A stretch of DNA of 64,000 nt from NCBI GenBank assembly GCA_903847605.1, contig CAINED010000013.1, forward strand, positions 459,725 to 523,724, written 5' to 3'. The notes beneath the pieces are model-generated. The model did no database searches and had not been told where the DNA came from. It saw only the letters and a list, made by a program, of their open reading frames with translations. The DNA comes from an uncultured Hyphomicrobiales bacterium. GTDB taxonomy: Bacteria; Pseudomonadota; Alphaproteobacteria; Rhizobiales; Beijerinckiaceae. Positions 42,874 through 51,792 of the stretch are shown one piece after another; positions within the stretch are counted from its first letter, which is position 1, and every line of letters starts with the position of its first letter. The translations under genes and the position numbers were made by a program.

Positions 42874-43830
42874 CTAAGGATTCGCCTTCATCCACGCGTG
42901 CATGTCCTGCAGGGCTGCGAGAATCTCGAACTGCGGTTCGTAGCCGATGATGTTCTTCGCATTCGTCGGATCGCTGCGCCGGCGCATGTTCGGCAAGGAA
43001 ATCGCCGTACCCTTGGGCGTGTCGATGCGAATGTTTGCGCCGGGCACGACCTTGCGCAAGGCGTCTGCGAATTCGTCCGGCGCCGTCGGCTGGCTCATGG
43101 TGACGTTGAAGACGCCGTTGCCGAGTTCTTTCGCTTTCAGCGCCAGCACCGTGCCGCGGCCCGCATCCTTCGAATAGACCCATTCCATCGTGCCGGCAGG
43201 CACAACCGCCTCGCGTCCCACCATCGCGTTGCGCAAGGCTTCGCGCACCACATTCGAGGGACCGCCGCCGCCCGCGCCACTCCACGGCCCGAAGACGGCG
43301 CCGTAGCGCATGCCCGCAAATTCGACATTGCACCACTTCGAATAGTTGAGGCCGAGACTTTCGATGGCCTGCTTGGTGGCGGAATAGAACGTCGTGGGGC
43401 GAGGATAGGCTTCCTCGTTCATCGGTTCGGTTTCGCCACCGCCGCCGGCAAGATAGTGATTGAGAACGTTGGAACTGGAGACGACGACGCGCTTGACGCC
43501 TGTGACGCGTGCAGCCTCCAGCACGTTCACCGTGCCCATGATGTTCAGGTTGATGGCGGCATAGGGATCGGTCTGTGCTCCGAGCGTCAACATGGGATTG
43601 GCGGCGGTGTGGACGATGCCGGTAATGCCGTGATCGTTGATCGCCTTGACGATGGAGAGCGGGCGCAGGATATCGCCTGAAATCATCGTCACCTGATCGA
43701 GCGAAACGATTTCGCCGATGGATTTTGTCTGCGCGGAAAAATCCATCAGCACGGGCTTTTCGCCCTCGCTCACAAGAATGCGCGCCACTTGCGAGCCGAC
43801 AAGGCCCGCGCCGATGACGAGTGTGGTCAT
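42874..43830 (-). CDS. NAD-dependent epimerase/dehydratase (extended SDR)
   Basis: The 318-aa extended SDR has 'MTTLVIGAGLVGSQVARIL' (GxGxxG), 'GIVHTAANPML', the catalytic serine in 'VVVSSSNVL' and Tyr-x3-Lys in 'FYSATKQAIE'. It likely acts on a nucleotide sugar or small carbonyl compound. GGGAGG precedes the ATG at 43830. It follows, on the same strand and 19 bp downstream, the periplasmic-binding-fold gene, so they may form one unit. Confidence 0.85.
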   Translation of the reverse strand: MTTLVIGAGLVGSQVARILVSEGEKPVLMDFSAQTKSIGEIVSLDQVTMISGDILRPLSIVKAINDHGITGIVHTAANPMLTLGAQTDPYAAINLNIMGTVNVLEAARVTGVKRVVVSSSNVLNHYLAGGGGETEPMNEEAYPRPTTFYSATKQAIESLGLNYSKWCNVEFAGMRYGAVFGPWSGAGGGGPSNVVREALRNAMVGREAVVPAGTMEWVYSKDAGRGTVLALKAKELGNGVFNVTMSQPTAPDEFADALRKVVPGANIRIDTPKGTAISLPNMRRRSDPTNAKNIIGYEPQFEILAALQDMHAWMKANP

Positions 43831-43849
43831 TGTTTCCTCCCGTTTCTTT

Positions 43850-44848
43850 TCAAAGTTCCATCGTACTTTGCGCGAAGACTTCTTCAAGTTCTACCACGCG
43901 CGGCGTCAGTCCCTGTTCGAGCGAATATTGCGCAGCGGTCTCAAGCACCTTCCGGTTGGCGACAATGCCGTGATGCACGAGTTGCGTGCGCAGGGACTTG
44001 CGCGCAGAGGAGGGCAACAATCCCGCGTCGATGTGATATTCGATATGCTGCATCCGCTCGGCTTCGCAGATGGCGTTGGCGTCATTGAACGCTTTGAGGA
44101 TGTTGATCATTAGCCACGGATGCTTTTCCGCGAGTTCGCGGCGGATGACCATGCCGTGATTGATCGGCAATATGCCTGTTTTGCCGAAGTAACGCGCGCC
44201 CTCGGCCGCGACATCAGGGAATAGCGTCTTGATGTCAGGGTGTTCCGTCAGATTCATGCGCGAACGGTTCACGAGATTGACGTGACCGCGATAGTGGATG
44301 GCCGCGTCGAGTTCGCCCGACAGCATCATCGATGCGACGCTCTTATCCTCGGGGATCTGGTGCACAATCACGCCGGGCGGCGGCACGAAGCCCGTCGCGC
44401 CGCCGTGGCTCTTTTCCGGCGTCCGCTCCATGAAGAATTCCATGTCCTGCGAGCGCACGCCCCATTCATGCTCCAGCGCGCCGCGCGTCCAGAGCGCGCC
44501 GGTCTGCTGATATTCGGTGACGCCGACACGCTTGCCCTTGAGGTCTTCGGGCCTTTCGATGCCTGAAGCCTTGCGCACCAGAATATGCGAGTGGAAGAAA
44601 CGCCGCGTCGTGAATACGGGCAGACCGACGAAGCGGTCGTCGCCGCGCGCCTGTGCGATCATCAGCGAAGAGAAAGACATTTCGGCGACGTCGAAGTCAG
44701 CATAGTGCAATTGCCGCCAGAAGATGTCGCCGGGATTGCCTGCGCTCGGAATGAGATCGATGCCTTCGGCCTGCACCCGCCCGTCGAGAATGGGTCGCGT
44801 CCGAGGATTTTCGGCAAAGCAGATGCTGACTTCGATCTTCCTGCGCAC
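43850..44848 (-). CDS. 4,5-dihydroxyphthalate decarboxylase-like/solute-binding-fold protein
   Basis: The 332-aa protein shows 'LVRKASGIERPEDLKGKRVGVTEYQQTGALWTRGALEHEWG', the periplasmic-binding-protein type 2 pattern. The whole length and the absence of a signal peptide fit the 4,5-dihydroxyphthalate decarboxylase (Pht5-like) family, which uses this fold as an enzyme. It would act on a phthalate-type ring-fission or hydroxylated aromatic acid. It is the first gene of a two-gene unit with the epimerase. Alternatively it is a binding protein of an ABC transporter; no permease is near. Confidence 0.72.
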   Translation of the reverse strand: MRRKIEVSICFAENPRTRPILDGRVQAEGIDLIPSAGNPGDIFWRQLHYADFDVAEMSFSSLMIAQARGDDRFVGLPVFTTRRFFHSHILVRKASGIERPEDLKGKRVGVTEYQQTGALWTRGALEHEWGVRSQDMEFFMERTPEKSHGGATGFVPPPGVIVHQIPEDKSVASMMLSGELDAAIHYRGHVNLVNRSRMNLTEHPDIKTLFPDVAAEGARYFGKTGILPINHGMVIRRELAEKHPWLMINILKAFNDANAICEAERMQHIEYHIDAGLLPSSARKSLRTQLVHHGIVANRKVLETAAQYSLEQGLTPRVVELEEVFAQSTMEL

Positions 44849-44899
44849 ATGATCCTCCCGCTCTTCTTGTCATGAATCTGTCGTAAACGTCACAATTAG

Positions 44900-45015
44900 A
44901 TCAGCGCGCCATTAGAAGGAATCGTCTAATGGCGCATAAGATGATCGATTCCAGATATTTATAGCATCGCTTTGCCGAAAAACCTGAAACCACTTTTTCG
45001 CGCGATGCTATAACG
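44900..45015. repeat. Structured intergenic repeat, copy B
   Basis: Homologous to copy A at 5138-5249. Stem 1 is a perfect 11-bp GCGCCATTAGA (44906-44916) / TCTAATGGCGC (44925-44935). Stem 2 is a perfect 11-bp TATAGCATCGC (44960-44970) / GCGATGCTATA (45002-45012) extended inside by CGAAAAA/TTTTTCG. Stem 1 covaries with copy A. It sits in the divergent gap between the decarboxylase-like gene and the CYTH-CHAD gene. Confidence 0.75.
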
Positions 45016-45103
45016 AAAACAACAGCCACGCTATTTGTCCGTTACACCTTGACGCGGCGGTAGGCGATAGCCGACGCTGTCTTCGGTAGATGCGGAGCCG
45101 GGC

Positions 45104-46696
45104 GTGAGTTCAGTTGAAGGCGATATAGAACAGATCGGCGCGGGAGCACCCTCGCCGGAAGGCGGGTTACCGCCGCTCGCCGGGCTCGAATGCGAGGTCA
45201 AGCTCGAAGGCGCGCCCGCGGCTCTGGACGCCGCATTCGCGTCGATCGAAGCGGAAAAAAGCAGCCAACGCACCTTGTTGTCGATTTATTTCGACACCCC
45301 AGGCGGCGCCCTATGGGGGCAACGGCGCAGCCTGCGCATTCGCAAGTCGCAGGGCAAATATCTGCAAACCCTGAAATGGGACGACGAAAGCCTCGATCAG
45401 CCGGACACGCGGCGCGAGATTGAAGTGCGCTGCAAGGCCAGCGAGCCGGAGCCTGCGCTTTTCGGCCCGGACATTGCGGCGCAGATCGAAGACATGACTG
45501 CCGGAGCGCCGCTCGTCGCCAGATTCAGCGCTCAATTCCGTCGTAAAATTGCACTGGCCAAATGCGGCGTCAGCATCATCGAAGCGGCGATCGATATTGG
45601 CCAAATCATCGATGGGGATCGTCAATTGCCTGTTCGCGAAATCGAACTTGAATTGAAAGAGGGCGAACCCGCCGATCTCTATCAATTCGCAGAACAGCTT
45701 TCCGCAGCCTACAATCTGCGGCTCGGCGTGCTCACGAAATCGCAGCGGGGATTCCTGCTCGCGGCGAACGAAATGGCTGGCGTACGCAAAGCGAAATCGC
45801 CGCATATTTCCGCCGATACGCGTCTCGACGATCTCGTCGGCGCCGCGATCACGGAATGCATCGACCACTTCGTCGGCAATTGGCCGCCGCTTCTGCAATC
45901 GGACAATCGGGATGCGATTCATCAGTTGCGGGTGAGCATGCGAAGGCTCCGCTCGCTGCTCGCTGTCTTTCACAAGGAGATTCCGGCTCCGGCCTTTTTC
46001 GGCTTTCGCAAGGAGGCGCGCGACATCGCTTCTGCGCTCGGCATGGCGCGCGATACCGATGTTTTCTCTTCCACGGTCGAGAAAGGTCCGTTCGCCGCAG
46101 TCGAAACGGATGGCTCGATCGAAGCCTTGCGCGCGGCCATCGAGGAGCGGCGCGAGGAAGGCTACGGACAGGCGCATGCCATGCTGGCTGCGCCGCAGAC
46201 GACGCGATTCGTGCTGGAAATGCGCGGCTTCGCGGCCCGACGGGGATGGCGCGAGGGTCTCGATGCGGAACATCTCATCGCGCTCGGAGAGCCTGCCGCG
46301 CGATTTGCCAGGCGCACCCTCGACAGGCTGGATCGCAAGGCGCGAAAACTCGGACGCGACATCGAGGCCGCCGAGCCTGAAGACGTGCATAAACTGCGCA
46401 TCGTTCTCAAAAACATTCGATATTGCGCCGAAATGTTCGGCCCGCTGTTCGACGAACGGCAGTCCGTGCGCAAATATCTCAAGAGCGGGGCGCATCTGCA
46501 GGATGTGCTGGGCGTGCATAACGACATGGCCGTATCGAAAGAAATCGTAGGCGATCTCGAAAGGCGCAGCGGCGCTTCCTGCGCTCGCGCTGCGGGGCTC
46601 GTCACCGGCTGGACGGCGCGCGGGCTGCAACATTCCGGCGAAAGCCTGAAGGACGACTTTCGCGATTTCAAAAAGGCCGAGCGATTCTGGCGCTAG
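45104..46696 (+). CDS. CYTH and CHAD domain protein (inorganic triphosphatase-like)
   Basis: The 530-aa protein combines an N-terminal CYTH domain with the E-x-E-x-K motif (Glu29, Glu31, Lys33 in 'LECEVKLEG') and matching basic/acid strands ('SLRIRKSQGKYLQTLKWDD'), and a C-terminal CHAD domain rich in conserved histidines and arginines ('IHQLRVSMRRLRSLL', 'VHKLRIVLKNIRYCAE'). CYTH hydrolyses triphosphates; CHAD binds polyphosphate. It starts with GTG and has no signal peptide. Confidence 0.88.
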   Translation: MSSVEGDIEQIGAGAPSPEGGLPPLAGLECEVKLEGAPAALDAAFASIEAEKSSQRTLLSIYFDTPGGALWGQRRSLRIRKSQGKYLQTLKWDDESLDQPDTRREIEVRCKASEPEPALFGPDIAAQIEDMTAGAPLVARFSAQFRRKIALAKCGVSIIEAAIDIGQIIDGDRQLPVREIELELKEGEPADLYQFAEQLSAAYNLRLGVLTKSQRGFLLAANEMAGVRKAKSPHISADTRLDDLVGAAITECIDHFVGNWPPLLQSDNRDAIHQLRVSMRRLRSLLAVFHKEIPAPAFFGFRKEARDIASALGMARDTDVFSSTVEKGPFAAVETDGSIEALRAAIEERREEGYGQAHAMLAAPQTTRFVLEMRGFAARRGWREGLDAEHLIALGEPAARFARRTLDRLDRKARKLGRDIEAAEPEDVHKLRIVLKNIRYCAEMFGPLFDERQSVRKYLKSGAHLQDVLGVHNDMAVSKEIVGDLERRSGASCARAAGLVTGWTARGLQHSGESLKDDFRDFKKAERFWR

Positions 46697-46771
46697 GATT
46701 GCGCCTGTATTCTTCAAGTCTTGCTTGCGTTGTTAGCGCCCTGTATCCAGCCGGGGATGACGGGCGGAAAC

Positions 46772-48442
46772 ATGCAAATTCCCACTGAAACAGATGTTCT
46801 GATCTCGGGCCTTGGGCCCTGCGGCCTCATGCTCGCGAACGAACTCGGCAAGCGTGGCGTGCGCGCGGTTCTGGTCGATCCCAAGGCGACGACGGCGTTC
46901 AATCCGCAGGCCAATGCGACGCAGGCGCGCTCGATGGAGCATTATCGTCGGCACGGTTTCGCCGACGAGATCCGCGCAATCGGCCTGCCGCCGGATTTTC
47001 CGACCGATATCGCCTATTTCACGCGCATGGCGAAATACGAGCTGGCGCGATTCCAGCTTCCGGCGGCGAAGGACGCCAAGGCGATCATCAAGGGTATGTC
47101 CGGCTCGTGGAGCGCTGCGGAATTGCCGCATCGCATTTCGCAAAAATATGTCGAGCAGGTGTTGCTGAAACATGCGCGCAAGTATGAGAGCAACACGATC
47201 TGCTTCAACACGCGGCTCACGGGTTTTCGCGATCTTGGAACGCATATCGAAGCGCAAGTGGAACCCGTGGCAGGCGGCGCGCCTGCGACCGTGCGTGCGA
47301 AATATCTCGTCGGCGCCGATGGCGCGCGTTCGCTCGTGCGCAAGGAATTGGGATTTTCGCTCGAAGGCGAAGGCAGCCGCCAGCGCGAGTTCATGGGCGG
47401 GCGCATGTACGCCATCTATCTGCGCTGCCTCGGCTATTACGAGGCAATGCCGCATGCGCCGGCGTGGATGAATGTCACGGTCAATCCGGATGTGCGCGCT
47501 TTCATGACAGCCATCGACGGCAAGTCGGAATTCGCGTTTCATTTCCAGTTGAAACCGGGCGTCGACGAAGAGACGATCGGCGAAGATGAAGCGCGGCGCT
47601 TTGTTTACGACGGCTGGGGCAAGGAAGTGCCCATCGAGATTTTGTCTCGCACCGGCTGGCACGCCGGCTATACGCTTGTCGCCAATCGCATGCAGAAGGG
47701 GCGCGTGTTCATTGGCGGCGATGCAGCGCATCTTTTCACGCCTGCCGGCGGCATGGGTTACAACACGGCCATCGAAGACGCCGTCAATCTCGGCTGGAAA
47801 TTGGCGGCCGTCGTGAAAGGTCAAGCGGGCGAAGCGCTGCTCGACTCCTACGAAGCAGAACGCCGCGCCGTCGCCGTGCGCAACACCGGCTTTGCGCGCG
47901 CTTTCGCCGACTCGCTGGGCAATTTCGTGGCGACGCCGGCCCTTGAGGGAAACACGCCGGAAGGCGAAGAAGCGCGCCGCATCGCCGGCGAATATTACAA
48001 CAAGCATGCACGCGCCGAATTCAACATACCCGGCTTCACGCTCGGCGCGCGCTACGACGGGTCGCCGGTCATCGCAGGCGATGGTACGCCGCCGCCGCCG
48101 GACGGACCGAACATCTATCATCCCACTGCTTGCCCCGGAGGCCGTGCGCCGCACATGTGGCTCGAGGACGGGCGTTCGCTCTACGATGGCTTCGGCTTCG
48201 AATGGACTTTGCTGCGCATGAGCGCGAATGCGCAGACGGATACCATCGTCGCATCGGCGCGCGCCATGGGCATGCCACTTACGGTACTCGACCTTCACGA
48301 CAGGGACTTGCGCGATCTCTACGAAGCGGATGCCGCCCTCATCCGGCCCGATCAGGTCGTCGCCTGGCGCGGCAGCGGAGCGTCCGCTAATGCAGAGCAG
48401 CTGATTGCAAAGGTCACGGGCCACGCCGCCTCCCCACAATAA
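46772..48442 (+). CDS. FAD-dependent aromatic monooxygenase (PheA/TfdB-like)
   Basis: The 556-aa flavoprotein has the FAD motif 'ISGLGPCGLMLANELGKRG', the DG motif 'GADGARSLVRKELG' and the GD motif 'VFIGGDAAHLFTPAGGMGYNTA'. A C-terminal thioredoxin-like domain follows. It hydroxylates a phenolic or hydroxybenzoate-type ring with NAD(P)H and O2. ATG at 46757 is another candidate; 46772 puts the FAD motif at the usual position. No regulator is adjacent. Confidence 0.85.
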   Translation: MQIPTETDVLISGLGPCGLMLANELGKRGVRAVLVDPKATTAFNPQANATQARSMEHYRRHGFADEIRAIGLPPDFPTDIAYFTRMAKYELARFQLPAAKDAKAIIKGMSGSWSAAELPHRISQKYVEQVLLKHARKYESNTICFNTRLTGFRDLGTHIEAQVEPVAGGAPATVRAKYLVGADGARSLVRKELGFSLEGEGSRQREFMGGRMYAIYLRCLGYYEAMPHAPAWMNVTVNPDVRAFMTAIDGKSEFAFHFQLKPGVDEETIGEDEARRFVYDGWGKEVPIEILSRTGWHAGYTLVANRMQKGRVFIGGDAAHLFTPAGGMGYNTAIEDAVNLGWKLAAVVKGQAGEALLDSYEAERRAVAVRNTGFARAFADSLGNFVATPALEGNTPEGEEARRIAGEYYNKHARAEFNIPGFTLGARYDGSPVIAGDGTPPPPDGPNIYHPTACPGGRAPHMWLEDGRSLYDGFGFEWTLLRMSANAQTDTIVASARAMGMPLTVLDLHDRDLRDLYEADAALIRPDQVVAWRGSGASANAEQLIAKVTGHAASPQ

Positions 48443-48557
48443 GGCACAGTACAAGCTTCCAATACCCTGGGCGGGCGTATTTGGAGGGGATTGACGGGAG
48501 TCAACGCAAGCAGGTCCAGATTGGCGCTATATCTCGCGCCAATCTGGAATTGCGCCG

Positions 48558-49838
48558 ATGGAACCGCAGAAGAAGCCGGAGATCGAAGCGCTGCTCGGTG
48601 TCCGCCAGTCATGGCTGCAGCGCATGGTCAATCTGCGCAACCTTTTGGTGCTGTGCATTCTTGGCGCCGCGGCTTATGGCGTGTGGCGCTACCAAGCCGC
48701 GAATAACGCGCCGCGCATCGCCTACAGTTTCGTGACGGAGAAAGTCACTCGCGCCGAACTCACGGTCAAGGTGACAGCGACAGGGACGGTGCAGCCAACG
48801 AACAAGGTCGATGTATCCAGCGAATTGTCCGGAGTGATCCGTGCCGTTCATGTCGATTTCAACACTTTCGTGCGCAAGGGCGATCTCCTGACCGAACTCG
48901 ATACGACGAGATTGCAAGCAAGCCTCGAAAGTTCGAAAGCGCGGCTATCAGCGGCGCGTGCTGCCGTGCGCGACGCCATGGTCTCGCAGGAGGAGCGCAA
49001 AGCTGTTTACGAACGCAGGAAGTCACTGCAATCGCATAATGCGGCTTCCGCTCAGGATGTGGATACTGCGCGCTCCGCCTACGAGCGCGCTATGGTCGCG
49101 ATCGATGCTGCGAAGGCGAACGTGGAAATGGCCGAAGCTCAGGTTCGTCTCGATGAAACCAACCTCTCTCGCGCGCGGATCGTTTCTCCGATCGATGGCG
49201 TTGTGTTGATGCGCAAGGTTGATCCGGGCCAGACCGTGGCTTCCTCGCTGCAGGCGCCGGTGCTTTTCACCATCGCTGAAGATTTGCGCCGCATGGAGAT
49301 TCAGGTCGATGTCGATGAAGCCGATGTCGGTCGGGTGAAGGAAGCCCAAAATGCGCTCTTCACCGTCGATGCCTATCCCAACCGAAAGTTCCCCGCGCAG
49401 ATCAGGATGGTGCGATTCGGCTCGGAGGTTGTACAAGGTGTCGTTACCTATAAGGCCGTTTTGACCACCGATAATGCCGACCTTTCCTTGCGGCCCGGCA
49501 TGACCGCAACGTCGGAAATAGTTGTCGAGCAAATCAGAAGTGCATTGACCGTTCCCAATCAGGCTCTGCGCTTCCAGATGCCGCAACAGAACAATCAGGC
49601 GCAAAGCCAGAGTTGGTTGTCGCGGCTGCTGCCGCGCTCGGGCCCGCCGCAATTTCGCCCGCCGAGCGCTCAAAGATCGACGGCTGCTTCGGGTCGCGTC
49701 TTCGTACTTCGCGACAGACAGCCTGTTGCGGTCCGTATCGCAGTTGGGCCGAGCGACGGACAGATGACGCAGATCCTGCGCGGCGAGCTTGCGGAAGGCG
49801 ACAGCGTCATCATCGACGCGTCGCAAAGGCGGCGGTAA
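48558..49838 (+). CDS. macA: MacA-type periplasmic adaptor (membrane fusion protein)
   Basis: The 426-aa protein has an N-terminal anchor helix, a lipoyl/barrel hairpin ('VTATGTVQPTNKVDVSSELSG', 'GVIRAVHVDFNTFVRKGDLL') and a long coiled-coil hairpin rich in Ala/Arg, then 'SPIDGVVLMRKVDPGQTV'. It links an ABC exporter to an outer-membrane channel. No TolC-like gene is seen here. The ATG at 48558 follows a purine-poor site. Confidence 0.87.
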   Translation: MEPQKKPEIEALLGVRQSWLQRMVNLRNLLVLCILGAAAYGVWRYQAANNAPRIAYSFVTEKVTRAELTVKVTATGTVQPTNKVDVSSELSGVIRAVHVDFNTFVRKGDLLTELDTTRLQASLESSKARLSAARAAVRDAMVSQEERKAVYERRKSLQSHNAASAQDVDTARSAYERAMVAIDAAKANVEMAEAQVRLDETNLSRARIVSPIDGVVLMRKVDPGQTVASSLQAPVLFTIAEDLRRMEIQVDVDEADVGRVKEAQNALFTVDAYPNRKFPAQIRMVRFGSEVVQGVVTYKAVLTTDNADLSLRPGMTATSEIVVEQIRSALTVPNQALRFQMPQQNNQAQSQSWLSRLLPRSGPPQFRPPSAQRSTAASGRVFVLRDRQPVAVRIAVGPSDGQMTQILRGELAEGDSVIIDASQRRR

Positions 49839-49842
49839 CGAA

Positions 49843-50571
49843 ATGGATGGAGCCATTTCCTCCAATCCGCCGCTCATCCGCTTTCGCGGCGTCGAGAAAG
49901 TATATGGCGAGGGCGAAGCTGCCGTTCATGCGCTTGCCGGCGTCGATCTCGATATCCATGCGGGCGAGTTCGTTGCAATCATGGGGCCTTCCGGATCCGG
50001 TAAATCGACGGCCATGAACATGATGGGCTGCCTCGATACGCCGAGCGCTGGAAGCTACCTGTTTCAGGGCGTCGATGTCTGCACGCTCGGACGAGACCAG
50101 CGGGCCTTGCTGCGGCGTCATTATCTTGGATTTGTATTTCAGGGCTTCAATCTTCTCACGCGCACATCTGCGGTGGAGAACGTAGAACTTCCGCTGATCT
50201 ATCGCGGCATGAAATATGGCGAGCGGCGAATGCTTGCATTGCAGGCTCTTGCGCAGGTCGGCTTGGCGGATCGTGCACATCACGCGCCGAATGCCCTCTC
50301 GGGCGGACAGCAGCAACGCGTCGCCATCGCGCGCGCCATCGTCAGCGATCCCGTCGTCTTGCTGGCGGACGAACCGACGGGCAATCTCGATACGCGCACG
50401 AGCCGCGAAATCATGGAACTGCTGACGAAGCTCAATCGGGAGCAACAGATCACAGTGCTCATGGTCACCCATGAGGCGGACATGGCCGCCTATGCGCGGC
50501 GCGTGATCCGCTTCGTCGACGGGCGCATCGACAGCGATGTCGAGCGCAAGGAGCAGGACCATGCTGCTTGA
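49843..50571 (+). CDS. macB: MacB-type ABC exporter ATPase
   Basis: The 242-aa ATPase has Walker A 'GPSGSGKST' (Lys54), signature '[16 protein letters not shown]' and Walker B '[15 protein letters not shown]', typical of LolD/MacB-type transporters. It lies 4 bp after macA. The permease is a separate gene that overlaps it by 11 bp, unlike E. coli MacB where the two are fused. Confidence 0.9.
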   Translation: MDGAISSNPPLIRFRGVEKVYGEGEAAVHALAGVDLDIHAGEFVAIMGPSGSGKSTAMNMMGCLDTPSAGSYLFQGVDVCTLGRDQRALLRRHYLGFVFQGFNLLTRTSAVENVELPLIYRGMKYGERRMLALQALAQVGLADRAHHAPNALSGGQQQRVAIARAIVSDPVVLLADEPTGNLDTRTSREIMELLTKLNREQQITVLMVTHEADMAAYARRVIRFVDGRIDSDVERKEQDHAA

Positions 50572-51766
50572 AACCGTCCGCCTCGCCCTGCAGGCCATTG
50601 CGCGCAACGTCTTGCGATCCTCGCTGACCGTACTCGGAATCGTCATCGGCGTTGCAGCGGTCATCGCGATGGTGACCATCGGCAACGGCACGACGGAAAA
50701 GGTGCGACAGGATCTCTCGCGACTTGGCAGCAATCTCCTGTTTCTCAGTCCCGGCCAGTTTGGACCTGGGCGGGCCAGCAGCGACGCAAAGCCATTCAAC
50801 ATGCGCGATCTCGAAGCGCTGCGCAGCCAGTTGCGCGAAGTGCGCGTCATCGTCCCCGTCGCGCAACGGCAGGCGACGATCATTGCCGGCAACGAGAACA
50901 GGGCCACTCCCGTGCGCGGCACGGACAATGGCTATTTCGTCGCCCAGGCATGGGCGCTGGAAACAGGCCGCACATTCCTCGAAGGTGAAATCCGAAGCGG
51001 CCGCGCAGCCTGCATCATCGGCTCGACGGTGCGCGAACGAATCTTCGGCATGTCGGAGTCCATCGGTCGCGCGATACGGGTGAACAAGATCTCCTGCGAA
51101 GTCATCGGCACGCTGGAGTCGAAAGGACAGTCGAGCTTCGGCTCGGATCAGGACGATATCGTAATCATGCCCCTGAGTACCTTTCATCGCCGGATTGCAG
51201 GAAATAGCGACATACCCACCGTTTACGTCTCCGCAGAAGACGGCGCTGATACCGGGAAGGTTCAAAACGATATCGAACATCTCTTGCGCGAGCGGCGGGG
51301 TATTACGCCCGGCAAGCGAGACGATTTTACCGTGCGCGACATGAAGCAGATCGCCGAGACACAAGCGGCGGCTACATCGATGCTGACCGGATTGCTGGCG
51401 GCTGTCGCAGGCGTGAGTCTTCTTGTCGGCGGCATCGGCATCATGAACATCATGCTGGTGTCGGTGACCGAACGGACGCGTGAAATTGGCATCAGGCTCG
51501 CCATCGGCGCGCTTGAAGGGCAGGTGCTCAGGCAGTTTCTGGTCGAGGCGGTTGTGCTGTCGGGTTTTGGCGGCGTTGTCGGAATTGCTCTGGGACTTGG
51601 TTTTGCCTATGTCGCCTCGTTCAGTATGGGCATTCCCTTTGTCGTCGATCCCAGGATCGTGGCCATCGCCTTTATCTTTTCGGCAGCTGTCGGCGTGATC
51701 TTCGGATATTTTCCAGCTCGGCGCGCGGCGCATCTCGATCCCATCGAGGCGCTGAGACACGAATAG
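50561..51766 (+). CDS. MacB-type ABC exporter permease (FtsX-like)
   Basis: The 401-aa membrane protein has one N-terminal helix ('[27 protein letters not shown]'), a long periplasmic domain, and three C-terminal helices ('[27 protein letters not shown]', '[21 protein letters not shown]', '[19 protein letters not shown]'), the FtsX/MacB pattern. '[17 protein letters not shown]' ends it. GGAG lies ahead of the ATG at 50561. Confidence 0.9.
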   Translation: MLLETVRLALQAIARNVLRSSLTVLGIVIGVAAVIAMVTIGNGTTEKVRQDLSRLGSNLLFLSPGQFGPGRASSDAKPFNMRDLEALRSQLREVRVIVPVAQRQATIIAGNENRATPVRGTDNGYFVAQAWALETGRTFLEGEIRSGRAACIIGSTVRERIFGMSESIGRAIRVNKISCEVIGTLESKGQSSFGSDQDDIVIMPLSTFHRRIAGNSDIPTVYVSAEDGADTGKVQNDIEHLLRERRGITPGKRDDFTVRDMKQIAETQAAATSMLTGLLAAVAGVSLLVGGIGIMNIMLVSVTERTREIGIRLAIGALEGQVLRQFLVEAVVLSGFGGVVGIALGLGFAYVASFSMGIPFVVDPRIVAIAFIFSAAVGVIFGYFPARRAAHLDPIEALRHE

Positions 51767-51792
51767 TTGCCATACGGGGGAGGCGCGCGGAG

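Noticed and set aside
46733..48454. 573-aa open frame on the minus strand
   Set aside because: It is antisense to the flavin monooxygenase, is rich in Arg/Ala/His as expected of a GC-rich shadow frame, and shows no known motif.
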